Source of the DNA: Ignavibacteriales bacterium
GTDB lineage: Bacteria; Bacteroidota; Ignavibacteria; Ignavibacteriales; Melioribacteraceae
Direction of reading: 5' to 3'
NCBI GenBank assembly: GCA_016177735.1
Contig: JACOUS010000038.1
Span: 1 to 53,568, forward strand
DNA length: 53,568 bases
Both the position numbers and the translations under genes were made by a program. Below, piece after piece: positions 41,158-49,528 of this stretch; positions within the stretch are counted from its first letter, which is position 1; each line of letters begins with the position of its first letter. The notes under the pieces were generated by a model that made no database searches, had not been told where the DNA came from, and was given only the letters and a program-made list of their open reading frames with translations.

Positions 41158-44100
41158 ATGAAAGAAAGCAAAGAAACCGTAAGTCAAACAAAAAATCTTA
41201 TTATGGTTTTTTCTACCATTGCCGTTTTTCTGATGTTCACCGGCATCAATCTTTATTTCATTGAAAGAGATGAAATAAAAAGTACCGTTAGTAAAGACTT
41301 GGAAGCGGCATCGAAACTGAAAGTAGAGCAAATAAAACTGTGGCGGAATGAAAGATTCGGTGAAGCTGACTTCCTTTATAAAAATATAACCTTCAAAGCA
41401 CATACCGATCAGTTACTTCAAGATCCAAAATCACAAAAACTTGTGGATGAACTTTCTTCGTGGTTGCACCCGATGATGGAGAATCACGATTATTACGGCA
41501 TCTTTATTTATGACCGGCGCGGTAACTCACTTATAGATTTAAAATCAGGCGAAGAAAAAATTCCGGAAGAATTTAACGATACAACTTTTCATTCAGCGTT
41601 AAGAAAAAACCAAATTACTTTTTCTGATTTAACAAAAGATAAAAACGGTTTGATCTATTTGGATATTGCCGTACCGATGCAAACTATAAATAATAAATGT
41701 GTAATAATGTTTCGTGTTAATCCGAATTTGGTTTTCTTTCCGCTTGTCCAAACATTTCAAAGAGAAAGAAGAACGTCCGAATCGCTTCTTGTACGCAAGC
41801 AAGGGAATAATGTTTTGTTTCTAAACGAACTAAGACATAAAAAAAATACTGCATTGCAATTTTCAATTTCGTTGAAAAAAAAAGAACTGCCGGCTGCTGC
41901 TGCAATATTCGGCTATGAAGGTATTGTTGAGGGCATTGATTATAGAGGCGTGCCGGTTTTATCGATGCTTCAAAAAGTTAGCGGCACTAATTGGTCCCTT
42001 ATAACCAAAATTGATCTCGATGAAATTTACGAACCGCTCCATGTGCGTACTGTTTTAATAGTCATCTTCAGCGTGCTGCTGCTGATTTTATCCGGCTCCG
42101 TTCTCTATTCAATTAATGTTTCCCAGCAGAAAGATTTTTTCAAAAAGAAAGTTGAACTCGAAATTGAAAGAGAAGACCTTGCGCAAAGACTCGATTATAT
42201 CAGCCGGTTTGCAAACGATATAATCTGGCTGCAAGATGAAAAAGGATATTTTGTTGATGTGAATGAAAAAGCAATTTCTACTTACGGATATTCAAGAGAA
42301 GAATTTTTAAGAACGAGTGCCGCAGATTTACGAACGGAAAAATTCCGTGTGAAAACAGAAATAGATTTGAATGAAACTATCGAAAAAGGCGGCGGAATAT
42401 TCGAGACGGAACATGTTAAAAAAGACGGCACAGTTCTCCCGGTCGAAATCAGCTCGCGTTCAATTATACTGAAAGGGAAAAAATATTATCAAAGTATTGT
42501 CCGTGATATCAGCGAGAGGAAAAATTTCGAAAGAAATATTATTAACCTCAACCGTGTGTACGCACTGTTAAGCAATACCAACGAAGCGATTGTAAAGCTG
42601 CGCGATAAACAAGAACTGTTCGATAAAATATGCAGCATTGCCGTTGAGAACGGAAAGTTTATCAGTTCGGTAATTTTTCTTGTTAATGATAAAGGCAGAA
42701 CTCTCGAAGTTAAATCCGGCTTCGGTCCGCTGGTAAATGATCTGGATCGTCATGAAATTAAAATTGATGCCGACACTTCATTTATTTCGCCGAGTGCCAA
42801 AGCGGCTTCTGCCGGTAAACCGAATATTTGCAACGATATCGAAAAAGATAAACTCTACGAAAAATGGTACATGTTGTTGAAAAACCACGATGTAAATTCT
42901 TGCGGCTCGTTCCCGTTCAAAATTAAAAATAAAACTGCCGGGGTTTTTAGTGTTTATTCAAACCAAAAAAATTTTTTTAGTAATCAGGAGACGAATCTTT
43001 TTGAAGAACTCACAAACGATATTTCGTTTGCTCTCGAATTTTTGGATAACGAGGAAGAAAGACAACAAATAGTTGCAAGTCTGGCTGAATCGGAAATGAA
43101 ATACAGATTGATGTTCGAATCCAATCCGTACCCGATGTGGGTTTACGATATCGAAACACTTGCTTTCTTGGAAGTTAATGATTCTGCGGTATCGCAGTAC
43201 GGGTACTCGAAAGAAGAATTTTTATCGATGACGCTTAAAGATATCAGACCGGTTGAAGATATCGAACTGCTGATGAATAATATTTCGCAGAACAACGGCG
43301 GCAGAGAAGTATCCGGGCACTGGCGGCACAAAAAGAGCAGCGGAGAAATTATTTTTGTTGATATCATTTCTCACTCAATCTATTATCAAAAGAAAAAAGC
43401 GCGGCTGGTTCTATCGGTTGATGTTACCGAAAAAGTCGATGCCGAAAAATCGAAAGAGTTATTGACGTTTGAACGCGATAAACTTTTGAAACGTCTGCAG
43501 CTTCAGTTTGATACGATGCCGATCGGATTAATTGCGGTTGGTAAAGATTCCAAAATTGTAGAATGGAACCCGGCGGCGGAAAAAATTTACGGCTACACAA
43601 AAGATGAAGCCGCCGGTAAAAAAATGATGGGATTTATAATTGACCGCTCGGAAAAGAAATTCTTTGAATCATTTACGAGGCAGATTGCAAACAGCGATAA
43701 AACCGAAAGCAGTATTCAAAATAACATAGCAAAAGACGGGCGGCGCATTCTTATTGAAGGTTACTTCACCGCATTGAGAGACGATAACGGCGAATATCTC
43801 GGTTACATGGCTATGATGCGCGATATTACCGAAATCAAAAAAGCCGAAGAAGAATTATTGAAATCCCGCGAAGATTTTAGAGCACTTGCCGGCTATTTGC
43901 AAAAATCCCGCGAAGAAGAACGGCTTATGATTGCCCGCGAAATTCACGATGAAGTAGGACAGGTGCTTACTTCTTTGAAGATGAATCTCTCATTGCTGAA
44001 TAGGGAAGTTGAAGCAACAAAAGAAAATATCAACGCACGGTCTGTAGGCGATGAATTGAAATCGATGTCGGGAATAATCGATCGGTCGGTTGTGAAGATC

Positions 44101-44544
44101 AGAAAATTGATAATGCAATTGCGCCCGGAAATATTGGATAAACTCGGATTGGTTCCGGCAATCGAATGGCAGATAAACGAGTTTGAGGAAACATCGGGGT
44201 TGAGATGTACTTTCAAAGAAAATTTTGAGGACGAAGAAGAAATCGATAAAGAAATCTCGCTTGTAATCTTCAGGGTTTTTCAGGAAGCGTTGACAAATAT
44301 TCTGCGTCATGCAAAAGCAACAACGGTTGATGTCGAACTTTTGAATTCGCTGAAGGCAATCAGTTTAATTGTTGTCGATAACGGGATCGGTATCAAGCCG
44401 AAAAGTACTGAAGAACCGAAATCGTTCGGTTTGCTTGGAATGCAAGAGAGAGCGTTCCTGGTAGGCGGCTATGTCAATATTCAAAGTGAAGAAGGGAAAG
44501 GAACAAAAATTATTCTGGAGATTCCGAAAGGAAACGGTTCTTGA
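41158..44544 (+). CDS. Membrane-bound sensor histidine kinase with three PAS domains, one GAF and a NarL-type (HisKA_3) kinase core
   Basis: This protein of 1128 residues has two membrane segments (residues about 14-36 and about 300-320) that enclose a periplasmic cache-like sensor. Then follow PAS1 (about 335-460, DVNEKAISTYGYSREEFLRT), a GAF domain (about 465-630, KICSIAVENGKFISSVIFLV), PAS2 (about 645-770, VNDSAVSQYGYSKEEFLSM), PAS3 (about 780-900, EWNPAAEKIYGYTKDEAAGK) and the kinase core. The phosphoacceptor is His930 in AREIHDEVGQVLTSLKMNLS, typical of HisKA_3; the ATPase has EALTNILRHAKA, DNGIGI and FGLLGMQERAFLVGG. The partner should be a NarL/FixJ-type response regulator, but none is adjacent, so this is an orphan. 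The ligand is unknown. Confidence 0.94.
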   Translation: MKESKETVSQTKNLIMVFSTIAVFLMFTGINLYFIERDEIKSTVSKDLEAASKLKVEQIKLWRNERFGEADFLYKNITFKAHTDQLLQDPKSQKLVDELSSWLHPMMENHDYYGIFIYDRRGNSLIDLKSGEEKIPEEFNDTTFHSALRKNQITFSDLTKDKNGLIYLDIAVPMQTINNKCVIMFRVNPNLVFFPLVQTFQRERRTSESLLVRKQGNNVLFLNELRHKKNTALQFSISLKKKELPAAAAIFGYEGIVEGIDYRGVPVLSMLQKVSGTNWSLITKIDLDEIYEPLHVRTVLIVIFSVLLLILSGSVLYSINVSQQKDFFKKKVELEIEREDLAQRLDYISRFANDIIWLQDEKGYFVDVNEKAISTYGYSREEFLRTSAADLRTEKFRVKTEIDLNETIEKGGGIFETEHVKKDGTVLPVEISSRSIILKGKKYYQSIVRDISERKNFERNIINLNRVYALLSNTNEAIVKLRDKQELFDKICSIAVENGKFISSVIFLVNDKGRTLEVKSGFGPLVNDLDRHEIKIDADTSFISPSAKAASAGKPNICNDIEKDKLYEKWYMLLKNHDVNSCGSFPFKIKNKTAGVFSVYSNQKNFFSNQETNLFEELTNDISFALEFLDNEEERQQIVASLAESEMKYRLMFESNPYPMWVYDIETLAFLEVNDSAVSQYGYSKEEFLSMTLKDIRPVEDIELLMNNISQNNGGREVSGHWRHKKSSGEIIFVDIISHSIYYQKKKARLVLSVDVTEKVDAEKSKELLTFERDKLLKRLQLQFDTMPIGLIAVGKDSKIVEWNPAAEKIYGYTKDEAAGKKMMGFIIDRSEKKFFESFTRQIANSDKTESSIQNNIAKDGRRILIEGYFTALRDDNGEYLGYMAMMRDITEIKKAEEELLKSREDFRALAGYLQKSREEERLMIAREIHDEVGQVLTSLKMNLSLLNREVEATKENINARSVGDELKSMSGIIDRSVVKIRKLIMQLRPEILDKLGLVPAIEWQINEFEETSGLRCTFKENFEDEEEIDKEISLVIFRVFQEALTNILRHAKATTVDVELLNSLKAISLIVVDNGIGIKPKSTEEPKSFGLLGMQERAFLVGGYVNIQSEEGKGTKIILEIPKGNGS

Positions 44545-44550
44545 TCAATT

Positions 44551-44922
44551 TTAATTGTTCTGAAAATCTTTTGCGCCGCCAATTCTTGCAAAGTATTTTA
44601 CAATCGGTTCAATCAGTTTAACGGCGCGTTTGTTTGTGAAGAGAGCGAACTCTTCTCTTTTATAAATTCGCGCAAGCGATCTGACCGTATCGGTAATAAT
44701 GCTCGTAAGATTTGTTTGATGTGTTATCAATTCAACCGGCATAAGAAAAATCGTATCGAAGACGGAAGCTTCCACAACAGAAAATAATTCCTTGTAGCTC
44801 AGATCTTCCAGTCTAAGTTCCTTCATCATCAATCCGGCTCTCTGCCTCTGCCGCAGTTCGAATTTCATTCTTTCGAGAAGCATCGAAAGAGCCGCTTCGG
44901 TTGTAATTCTTATTTCGATCAT
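44551..44922 (-). CDS. Hypothetical protein, 123 residues
   Basis: I take the ATG at 44922 (MIEIRITTEAALSMLLERMK). An ORF running further upstream to 45105 is only the 25-base tandem repeat read in frame (MPAILLAWLARHPFG), so I leave that out. The protein is helical, has no signal peptide and no motif I recognise (central VVEASVFDTIFLMPVELITH, then ITDTVRSLARIYKREEFALF). Its stop lies 6 bases from the stop of the convergent histidine kinase gene. A repeat element with inverted ends sits 14 bases upstream of its start and may have replaced its promoter. Confidence 0.55.
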   Translation of the reverse strand: MIEIRITTEAALSMLLERMKFELRQRQRAGLMMKELRLEDLSYKELFSVVEASVFDTIFLMPVELITHQTNLTSIITDTVRSLARIYKREEFALFTNKRAVKLIEPIVKYFARIGGAKDFQNN

Positions 44923-44936
44923 ATATAATTCGCTGC

Positions 44937-45185
44937 GAGGCTGTCTCAGAAGTAAATCTTTTTTAAAAATAGCACGCGGATAATCCGCCAACGAGCGGCG
45001 GGCAAGCCACGCCAAAAGGATGGCGGGCAAGCCACGCCAAAAGGATGGCGGGCAAGCCACGCCAAAAGGATGGCGGGCAAGCCACGCCAAAAGGATGGCG
45101 GGCAAGCTCTGATTTAAACAGCTTGTCCGGCTTCGACGGAGATTACCGCTGATTTTTTAATTGAACTATTACTTCTGAGCACCTC
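44937..45185. repeat. Element with TGTCTC-type inverted ends, copy 2, expanded by a tandem repeat
   Basis: The ends GAGGCTGTCTCAGAAGTAA (44937-44955) and 45169-45185 are inverted copies (about 17 of 19 positions, two bases missing on the right). The inner borders match copy 1 at 23024-23117: ACGCGGATAA next to the left end and GATTTTTTAATT next to the right end. The middle is filled with the 25-base tandem repeat. Confidence 0.6.
44997..45107. repeat. 25-base tandem repeat, four and a half identical units
   Basis: The unit is GGCGGGCAAG + CCACGCCAAA + AGGAT. Units start at 44997, 45022, 45047 and 45072, with a partial fifth at 45097; all are identical. The GGCGGGCAAGC core also occurs at 46706-46716. 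Confidence 0.95.
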
Positions 45186-45200
45186 TTTAAAAAATTTATT

Positions 45201-46427
45201 TTAAGCAACACTTTCCATTTGCAAAACAGAAGTAACTTTGTGCGCCGCATCGTGCAGAGTCATCGCTACTTCAAAATTTAACCCGGAATTTTCGAGCATC
45301 TCTTTTGCAAGCTCCGCATTCGTTCCTTCGAGGCGGATAACTACCGGCACTGCAACATGAACTTCTTTCACGGCATCGATAACGCCTTGTGCAACGCGGT
45401 CGCATCTAACTATGCCGCCGAAAATATTTATCAACACAGCTTTTACATTCGGGTCTGCCAAAATAATTTTGAATCCGTTTGCAACAGTTTCTTTATTTGC
45501 GCTGCCGCCCACATCCAAAAAGTTTGCTGGCTCGCCGCCGGCAAGTTTAATAATATCCATCGTTGCCATTGCAAGTCCGGCGCCGTTAACCATGCAGCCA
45601 ACGTTGCCGTCGAGTTTGATGTAATTGAGATTATGTTTTGATGCTTCAATTTCGAGCGGCTCTTCTTCATCGAGATCGCGGTAAGCGGAAATTTCCGGAT
45701 GGCGGTAGAGCGCGTTGTCGTCAAAATTCATTTTTGCATCGAGTGCAACAATTCTATCATCGTTTGTAACTATCAGCGGATTAATTTCAAGAAGCGAAGA
45801 ATCTGTTGCTTCGTACGCCTTGTATAATTTTTGAATGAAGCCGACAAAACTTTTAAAAGCTGCGCCTTCCAATCCCAAACCGAAAGCAAGTTCTCTCGCT
45901 TGAAATCCTTGCAAACCTACGGCGGGTTCTACCCAAACCTTCAGAATTTTTTCCGGAGTTTCGGCGGCAACTTTTTCTATTTCTACTCCGCCTTCGGTCG
46001 ATGCCATGATTACATTTTTCGAAACAGCGCGGTCGAGGAGTATTCCGAGGTATAATTCTTTTTTATAATCCAATCCTTCCGTAATGAAAAGTGTTTTTAC
46101 AATTTTTCCTTCCGGACCGGTTTGATGTGTGATCAACAAATTGCCAAGCATCTTTGATGCATACTCTTTTGCTTTTTCTGCCGAAGTAGTAAACTTAACT
46201 CCGCCTTCAAGAACAAGTTCGTTTCCATTGAGCGGATTATAAAGTTTTCCTTTGCCTCTTCCGCCGGCGTGTATTTGAGATTTTACAACGTATTGATTAA
46301 TTCCTCTTGATTGCAGTCCGGCAATCGCGGAATCAAATTCCGATAAGTCTTTGATGGCAACACCGTCTTGTACCGGTACGCCGAATTTTTTGAGAAGCTC
46401 CTTCGCCTGAAACTCGTGTATTTTCAT
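45201..46427 (-). CDS. sucC: Succinyl-CoA ligase (ADP-forming) beta subunit
   Basis: I start at the ATG at 46427 (MKIHEFQAKELLKKFGVPVQ); the longer frame starts two codons before with TTG. The protein of about 408 residues has the ATP-grasp fold: VVKSQIHAGGRGKGK, the SSLLEINPLIV and ALDAKMNFDDNA blocks, and the CoA-ligase half with GNVGCMVNGAGLAMATMDII, NFLDVGGSANKE and INIFGGIVRCDRVAQG. It catalyses the substrate-level phosphorylation step of the TCA cycle. The alpha subunit gene is not adjacent in this window. The C-terminus ends TSVLQMESVA. Confidence 0.97.
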   Translation of the reverse strand: MKIHEFQAKELLKKFGVPVQDGVAIKDLSEFDSAIAGLQSRGINQYVVKSQIHAGGRGKGKLYNPLNGNELVLEGGVKFTTSAEKAKEYASKMLGNLLITHQTGPEGKIVKTLFITEGLDYKKELYLGILLDRAVSKNVIMASTEGGVEIEKVAAETPEKILKVWVEPAVGLQGFQARELAFGLGLEGAAFKSFVGFIQKLYKAYEATDSSLLEINPLIVTNDDRIVALDAKMNFDDNALYRHPEISAYRDLDEEEPLEIEASKHNLNYIKLDGNVGCMVNGAGLAMATMDIIKLAGGEPANFLDVGGSANKETVANGFKIILADPNVKAVLINIFGGIVRCDRVAQGVIDAVKEVHVAVPVVIRLEGTNAELAKEMLENSGLNFEVAMTLHDAAHKVTSVLQMESVA

Positions 46428-46858
46428 GATCAACCTTCGATGGTTTTTTGTATTCGGTAATTAATGTGCATCGAAAAATTACGGCATTTGGAGTAGAGAT
46501 TCAATTTGGTCTTGGCGTGTTCATCTTTGTTTTATTGGCAGATGAAGTTTTACTAATTGCGGCTAAAGCCGTTTTAATTTTTTAAATATATTCCACGAGA
46601 TATCACTGCTTTGCGGGATTCCGTTTACACGGAAAATCTCGTGGCAATTTTCTTCCGATGTACAATTGCCGCTATCCCGCTAATCAGCGGGCAAGCCCAG
46701 CCTTCGGCGGGCAAGCTTTAGATAGTAGATTTTATATACAGTCCCTCTCAATCAGGACTTTAGCCCCAGTTTGTGTAACTACGATATGTGAATATGAACT
46801 CAGGTGATTTATTGCGTGTTATATCGTATATTTTATCCGAATTTGAAGAGGGTCGAAG
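46428..46858. other. Repeat-rich gap between sucC and a small membrane protein gene
   Basis: No gene is convincing. The gap contains CGGCTAAAGCCG (46560-46571), the long stem-loop at 46593-46644, the GGCGGGCAAGC motif (46706-46716) also found in the 25-base tandem repeat, and TTTGTGTAACT (46769-46779), similar to the end of the element at 6308-6333. It looks like a degenerate relative of the 6091-6333 island. Confidence 0.5.
46593..46644. repeat. Palindromic repeat, copy B of a family with exchanged stem arms
   Basis: CCACGAGAT (46593-46601) pairs with ATCTCGTGG (46636-46644). The enclosed core GCGGGATTCCGTTTACACGG matches copy A at 6244-6291 with two changes, while the arms differ from copy A but stay perfectly paired. 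Confidence 0.65.
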
Positions 46859-47122
46859 ATGAACAAGAAACAAAAAGTAATTTTGCTTGTAGCTGCCACA
46901 GTTGTAATCCTATCATTAATTGTGTGGCAGATTTACGGCGGAGAAATTTTTACAAAGACGCAAGTGCTTGTCGAAACCAAAGATGAGCTGTTCGGCTGGA
47001 CTGAAAAAAAATGGGAAGATAAATTTATTTGGGGATTGGATTTGAGTTTGATGATCAGCGGCGCATCGGTTTTTATCGGCAGCGTTTTACTTTTTGTTTT
47101 CAGAAATAAGAGGATTGAATAA
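46859..47122 (+). CDS. Small two-helix membrane protein
   Basis: This protein of 87 residues has GAGGG six bases before the ATG. It has one hydrophobic segment near the N-terminus (VILLVAATVVILSLIVWQIY) and one near the C-terminus (LSLMISGASVFIGSVLLFVF), joined by a polar loop of about 30 residues. There is no motif I recognise. The gene runs in the same direction as the YceI gene 118 bases downstream and could share its message; nothing links the two functions. Confidence 0.65.
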   Translation: MNKKQKVILLVAATVVILSLIVWQIYGGEIFTKTQVLVETKDELFGWTEKKWEDKFIWGLDLSLMISGASVFIGSVLLFVFRNKRIE

Positions 47123-47240
47123 GTATGGAAAATGTAAAATGGAAGATGGCAAATGTAAGAACGACAAATAAAACGCAAATTCATTTTCCCATTTCCCATT
47201 ACCCACTACTAACTATCAACGAATAAACTGAGGAGTAACG

Positions 47241-47879
47241 ATGCATAAATCAATCAAAATATTTTTTGTACTCGCTGCATTTGCCGGAATAATTTCCGCA
47301 CAAGGATTTAAAGTGAAAACAGCCGGCGTGCAGACTTTTAACTTTGCAGATGAAAGAGGAAGAAACCATGTTTCTTTTTTCAGCACTGCGCCGCTTGAAG
47401 ATATTACGGGTACTGCAAGCGGAGTTTCCGGAACGGTTTCTTTCGATCCGGCAAATTTTGCAAAAACATTAAAAGGGAAAATCGGCGTTAAAGTTGCAAC
47501 GATGAACACCGGCATTGAATTGCGCAACGAGCATCTGCGCGGACCGAATTGGTTTGACGCCGGGAACTATCCCGATGTTACTTTTGAGATTAAATCCGTT
47601 TCCGATTTGAAACAAGCCGGCGACAACAAAATAGAATTCAAGGTGGAAGGTGATTTTACATTCCACGGTGTAACCAAAGAAATTACTGCGGATGCAGAAG
47701 CAGCATATCTCGAAGAAAACGAGCAGACACAAAAACGCGCGCCGGGTGATCTGCTTGGCGTGCGTGCAAAATTTTATGTCAAACTTTCCGATTACGATGT
47801 TGATAATCAATTGATCGGCAGCAAAGTTGCCGAGGATATTGAAGTGAGTGTTAATATGGTCGGCTCGAACAAAATGTAA
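47241..47879 (+). CDS. YceI family periplasmic lipid-binding protein (second paralogue)
   Basis: This protein of 212 residues has a signal peptide (MHKSIKIFFVLAAFAGIISA) and one YceI domain: the initial strand NFADERGRNHVSFFSTAPLE, GTVSFDPANFAKTLKGKIGV, the NEHLRGPNWFDAGNYPDVTF block and GDFTFHGVTKEITADAEA. GAGGAG precedes the ATG. It is distant from the paralogue at 16026-16610: here the protein is longer, with a charged loop (YLEENEQTQKRAPGD) and no MarR gene beside it. The gap upstream contains low-complexity sequence (AAATGGAAGATGGCAAATG). Confidence 0.9.
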   Translation: MHKSIKIFFVLAAFAGIISAQGFKVKTAGVQTFNFADERGRNHVSFFSTAPLEDITGTASGVSGTVSFDPANFAKTLKGKIGVKVATMNTGIELRNEHLRGPNWFDAGNYPDVTFEIKSVSDLKQAGDNKIEFKVEGDFTFHGVTKEITADAEAAYLEENEQTQKRAPGDLLGVRAKFYVKLSDYDVDNQLIGSKVAEDIEVSVNMVGSNKM

Positions 47880-48505
47880 AAAATTTTTTGTAGCGGTCAC
47901 ATATTTTTAGCATAACATATTGCAGAGACGTTGCATGTTTACCCGTCCGTAAGGCGGGCAGCGTCTCTACGTTGTGAATTGCGTACTCAATTGCCGTTGA
48001 TGAATTAAACGGATTAGAGATTCCATCCCGATTAACAATATTATTTGAAAGAACTTTTCACCATCTGCTTATGCAAAGCGGCAAAGATTTTTTTTGCCCT
48101 CGTGCTTGCCCGGCGGTTTATTGACGGGATTTTTTACTTACCTGTCCGGCGTTCTTTACGGGATTAATTATTTTCTTTCAGAAGAAGTTATAATCCCGAC
48201 GAGTCGGGATTATTTGTCGTCATAGCGACAATTAGCTTTTTCGTTTTCAAGAGAACCGTGCCGCATTCTTGCCTTACGCAAATTATTTTACAGACTCAAC
48301 CGACGCTCTTTATCGGAAGCCATGATAGATGTTTTGTGCTGTTCTCTTTTGAACAAAGCCAGTGAACAGAAATAAAGACAGTAGAGAATCAGTTGTTAGT
48401 AACAGTTATCGAACAGCGGCCAGATAAAATAATTCTCTGATTTTTTGAAATACAAAAATCGGCCGGGGATTTTATTTTCTTCTTGACTTTTTTCCTTTAA
48501 TAGAA
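47880..48505. other. Gene-free tract with several palindromes
   Basis: No gene is visible. Palindromes are AGAGACGTTG/CAGCGTCTCT (47925-47969) enclosing CCCGTCC-GTAA-GGCGGG, the nearly perfect ATAATCCCGAC/GTCGGGATTAT (48190-48213), and TTGTCG/CGACAA (48214-48231). The part from about 48300 to 48505 may hold the last attC of the proposed cassette array. Confidence 0.5.
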
Positions 48506-48515
48506 GTTATGTGGC
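48469..48515 (-). other. Putative attC half-site after the vapC-like gene
   Basis: The box GTTATGTGGC (48506-48515) lies 5 bases past the toxin stop and is complementary, with one exchange, to GCCATATAAC (49273-49282) before the antitoxin gene. The 47 bases ending here resemble 50789-50834 behind the SIR2 gene (shared ATTTTATT, TTGACTT, TCCTTT and GTTAT blocks in the same order). Confidence 0.5.
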
Positions 48516-48520
48516 GTTTA

Positions 48521-48946
48521 CTATTTTAATTTCGTATCTAAACTTTTAAGAAACTCTTCCGCTGTCATAACATCGATTTTACTACGCTTATAATCTATTT
48601 TATTTCTTGTAATAATAAGTGTAATGCCATTATTGACCGCTGTGTAATACTGAATTGCATCCTCAAAATCATTGAATTCAGAATTAAGTGATTGTTCTAT
48701 TACTCTTTCATCTATTGGTAGAATATTGATGAGAGTTTTAAGTTTTCTTAAACTTTTTAAGGCTACGAAATTTGTGGATAGTTTCTTTAGAAGGTAGTGA
48801 AGATTTGCGAAAATAAGTGGAGACGTATAGGCAGTAATTTTATTTTGATTAATTAACGTGAATAATCGAGCTGCGTGAATATAGTGCGGTTCCCTTTCAG
48901 CAAGTAAATCTAATATTATATCCGGATCAACAAAAAGTTTAATCAT
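48521..48946 (-). CDS. PIN domain toxin (VapC-like)
   Basis: This protein of 141 residues has the PIN fold. The acidic residues are Asp7 in KLFVDPDIILDLLAERE, the central Glu/Asp region EFNDFEDAIQYYTAVNNGIT, and the last Asp in LIITRNKIDYKRSKIDV, a pattern of the type VDxDxILDLL...DxEDAxxYxxA...TRNxxDF. It should be a ribonuclease that cleaves RNA when free of its antitoxin. Its ATG overlaps the antitoxin stop (ATGA). It lies in a compact segment bounded by complementary boxes, as toxin-antitoxin cassettes in integrons do. Confidence 0.88.
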   Translation of the reverse strand: MIKLFVDPDIILDLLAEREPHYIHAARLFTLINQNKITAYTSPLIFANLHYLLKKLSTNFVALKSLRKLKTLINILPIDERVIEQSLNSEFNDFEDAIQYYTAVNNGITLIITRNKIDYKRSKIDVMTAEEFLKSLDTKLK

Positions 48947-49194
48947 CTGGAATATTTTGCCTCAATATGATTTCTATAAACCTCTTTCATATTAATATGC
49001 TCTGGTAACTTAATAATCCCGGAAAGCTCAAGAACATTTGGTGATATTTCAATTTCCGTAGCACTCTCTTTATCAGATATTAAATTGAAATACTTCTCAA
49101 CCATTACTGAAAGACTCTGTTTATTTCTTTGAGCATATTTTTTAGCACGATCAATGGCTTTTTTATTGAGTTTTAGTGTTAGCTTGGTATTCAT
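48943..49194 (-). CDS. Antitoxin of the VapC-like toxin (DUF6364-like)
   Basis: This protein of 83 residues starts MNTKLTLKLNKKAIDRAKKY, then AQRNKQSLSVMVEKYFNLIS, a short ribbon-helix-helix-like N-terminus typical of the DUF6364 antitoxins that are encoded before PIN toxins. The C-terminal part (LSGIIKLPEHINMKEVYRNH) should wrap the toxin. It overlaps the toxin gene by 4 bases. About 80 bases separate its start from the proposed cassette border, enough room for an own promoter; the antitoxin probably represses it. Confidence 0.82.
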   Translation of the reverse strand: MNTKLTLKLNKKAIDRAKKYAQRNKQSLSVMVEKYFNLISDKESATEIEISPNVLELSGIIKLPEHINMKEVYRNHIEAKYSR

Positions 49195-49272
49195 ATAATC
49201 CCTTTTAAATAATACGTAAATAATCTTGCAACAAAATACGTATCGTTAACCCAATTTTCAAGTTCACTATTA

Positions 49273-49305
49273 GCCATATAACGTAGTTGTTTTTAAGCCG
49301 CCGCC
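49273..49305 (-). other. Putative attC half-site at the start of the toxin-antitoxin cassette
   Basis: On the minus strand it reads GGCGGCTTAAAAACAACTAC, then G|TTATATGGC. The GGCTTAA block and the ACG|TTA crossover resemble the right half of attC sites. The border of the membrane-protein cassette (53433) reads similarly: AAAACACTTAACG|TTAGGGC. Confidence 0.5.
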
Positions 49306-49420
49306 TATATTCAACAATGCAACAACTTTCACGCAACTTATTTTTATAAATCAGTATTGTATTGCAATCACACTTTTAAGAACTACCAACTTTGAAAAAC
49401 TAAACTCGAAAAACACACTA

Positions 49421-49462
49421 CGACCGATTCGAATTTATCTGCCGTAGGCAGAGAGGCGGTCG
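49421..49462 (+). ncRNA. Structured non-coding segment upstream of the IS110 transposase (possible guide RNA part)
   Basis: The outer stem CGACCG (49421-49426)/CGGTCG (49457-49462) encloses the perfect hairpin CTGCC-GTA-GGCAG (49439-49451), leaving two internal loops. Stem, internal loop, hairpin is the layout of bridge RNA loops, which in IS110-group elements lie in the long left end before the transposase. This is inference from position and shape only. Confidence 0.25.
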
Positions 49463-49482
49463 CCGTTGATGCGCTGGATATT

Positions 49483-49522
49483 TCCAAAAAGGATTTAGAT
49501 TATAATAACAATTCTTTTTGGA
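49483..49522 (+). promoter_or_regulatory. Hairpin that masks the ribosome binding site of the transposase
   Basis: TCCAAAAAG (49483-49491) pairs perfectly with CTTTTTGGA (49514-49522). The right arm overlaps the GGAGG (49520-49524) that lies 4 bases before the transposase ATG. In any message started upstream, the ribosome binding site would be partly hidden, a known way for insertion sequences to avoid activation by outside promoters. Confidence 0.5.
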
Positions 49523-49528
49523 GGATAT

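Noticed and set aside
44923-45105. N-terminal 61-residue extension of the 44551-44922 gene
   Set aside because: The extension is the tandem repeat and the repeat element read in frame (MPAILLAWLARHPFG); a normal start exists at 44922.
44997-45107. CRISPR array
   Set aside because: The 25-base units are directly adjacent and identical, without unique spacers, and no cas gene is near. It is a plain tandem repeat.
47880-48505. An integrase gene or attI at the left side of the cassette region
   Set aside because: No frame with tyrosine recombinase motifs exists here, and the cassette orientation puts the expected integrase on the right, outside the window.
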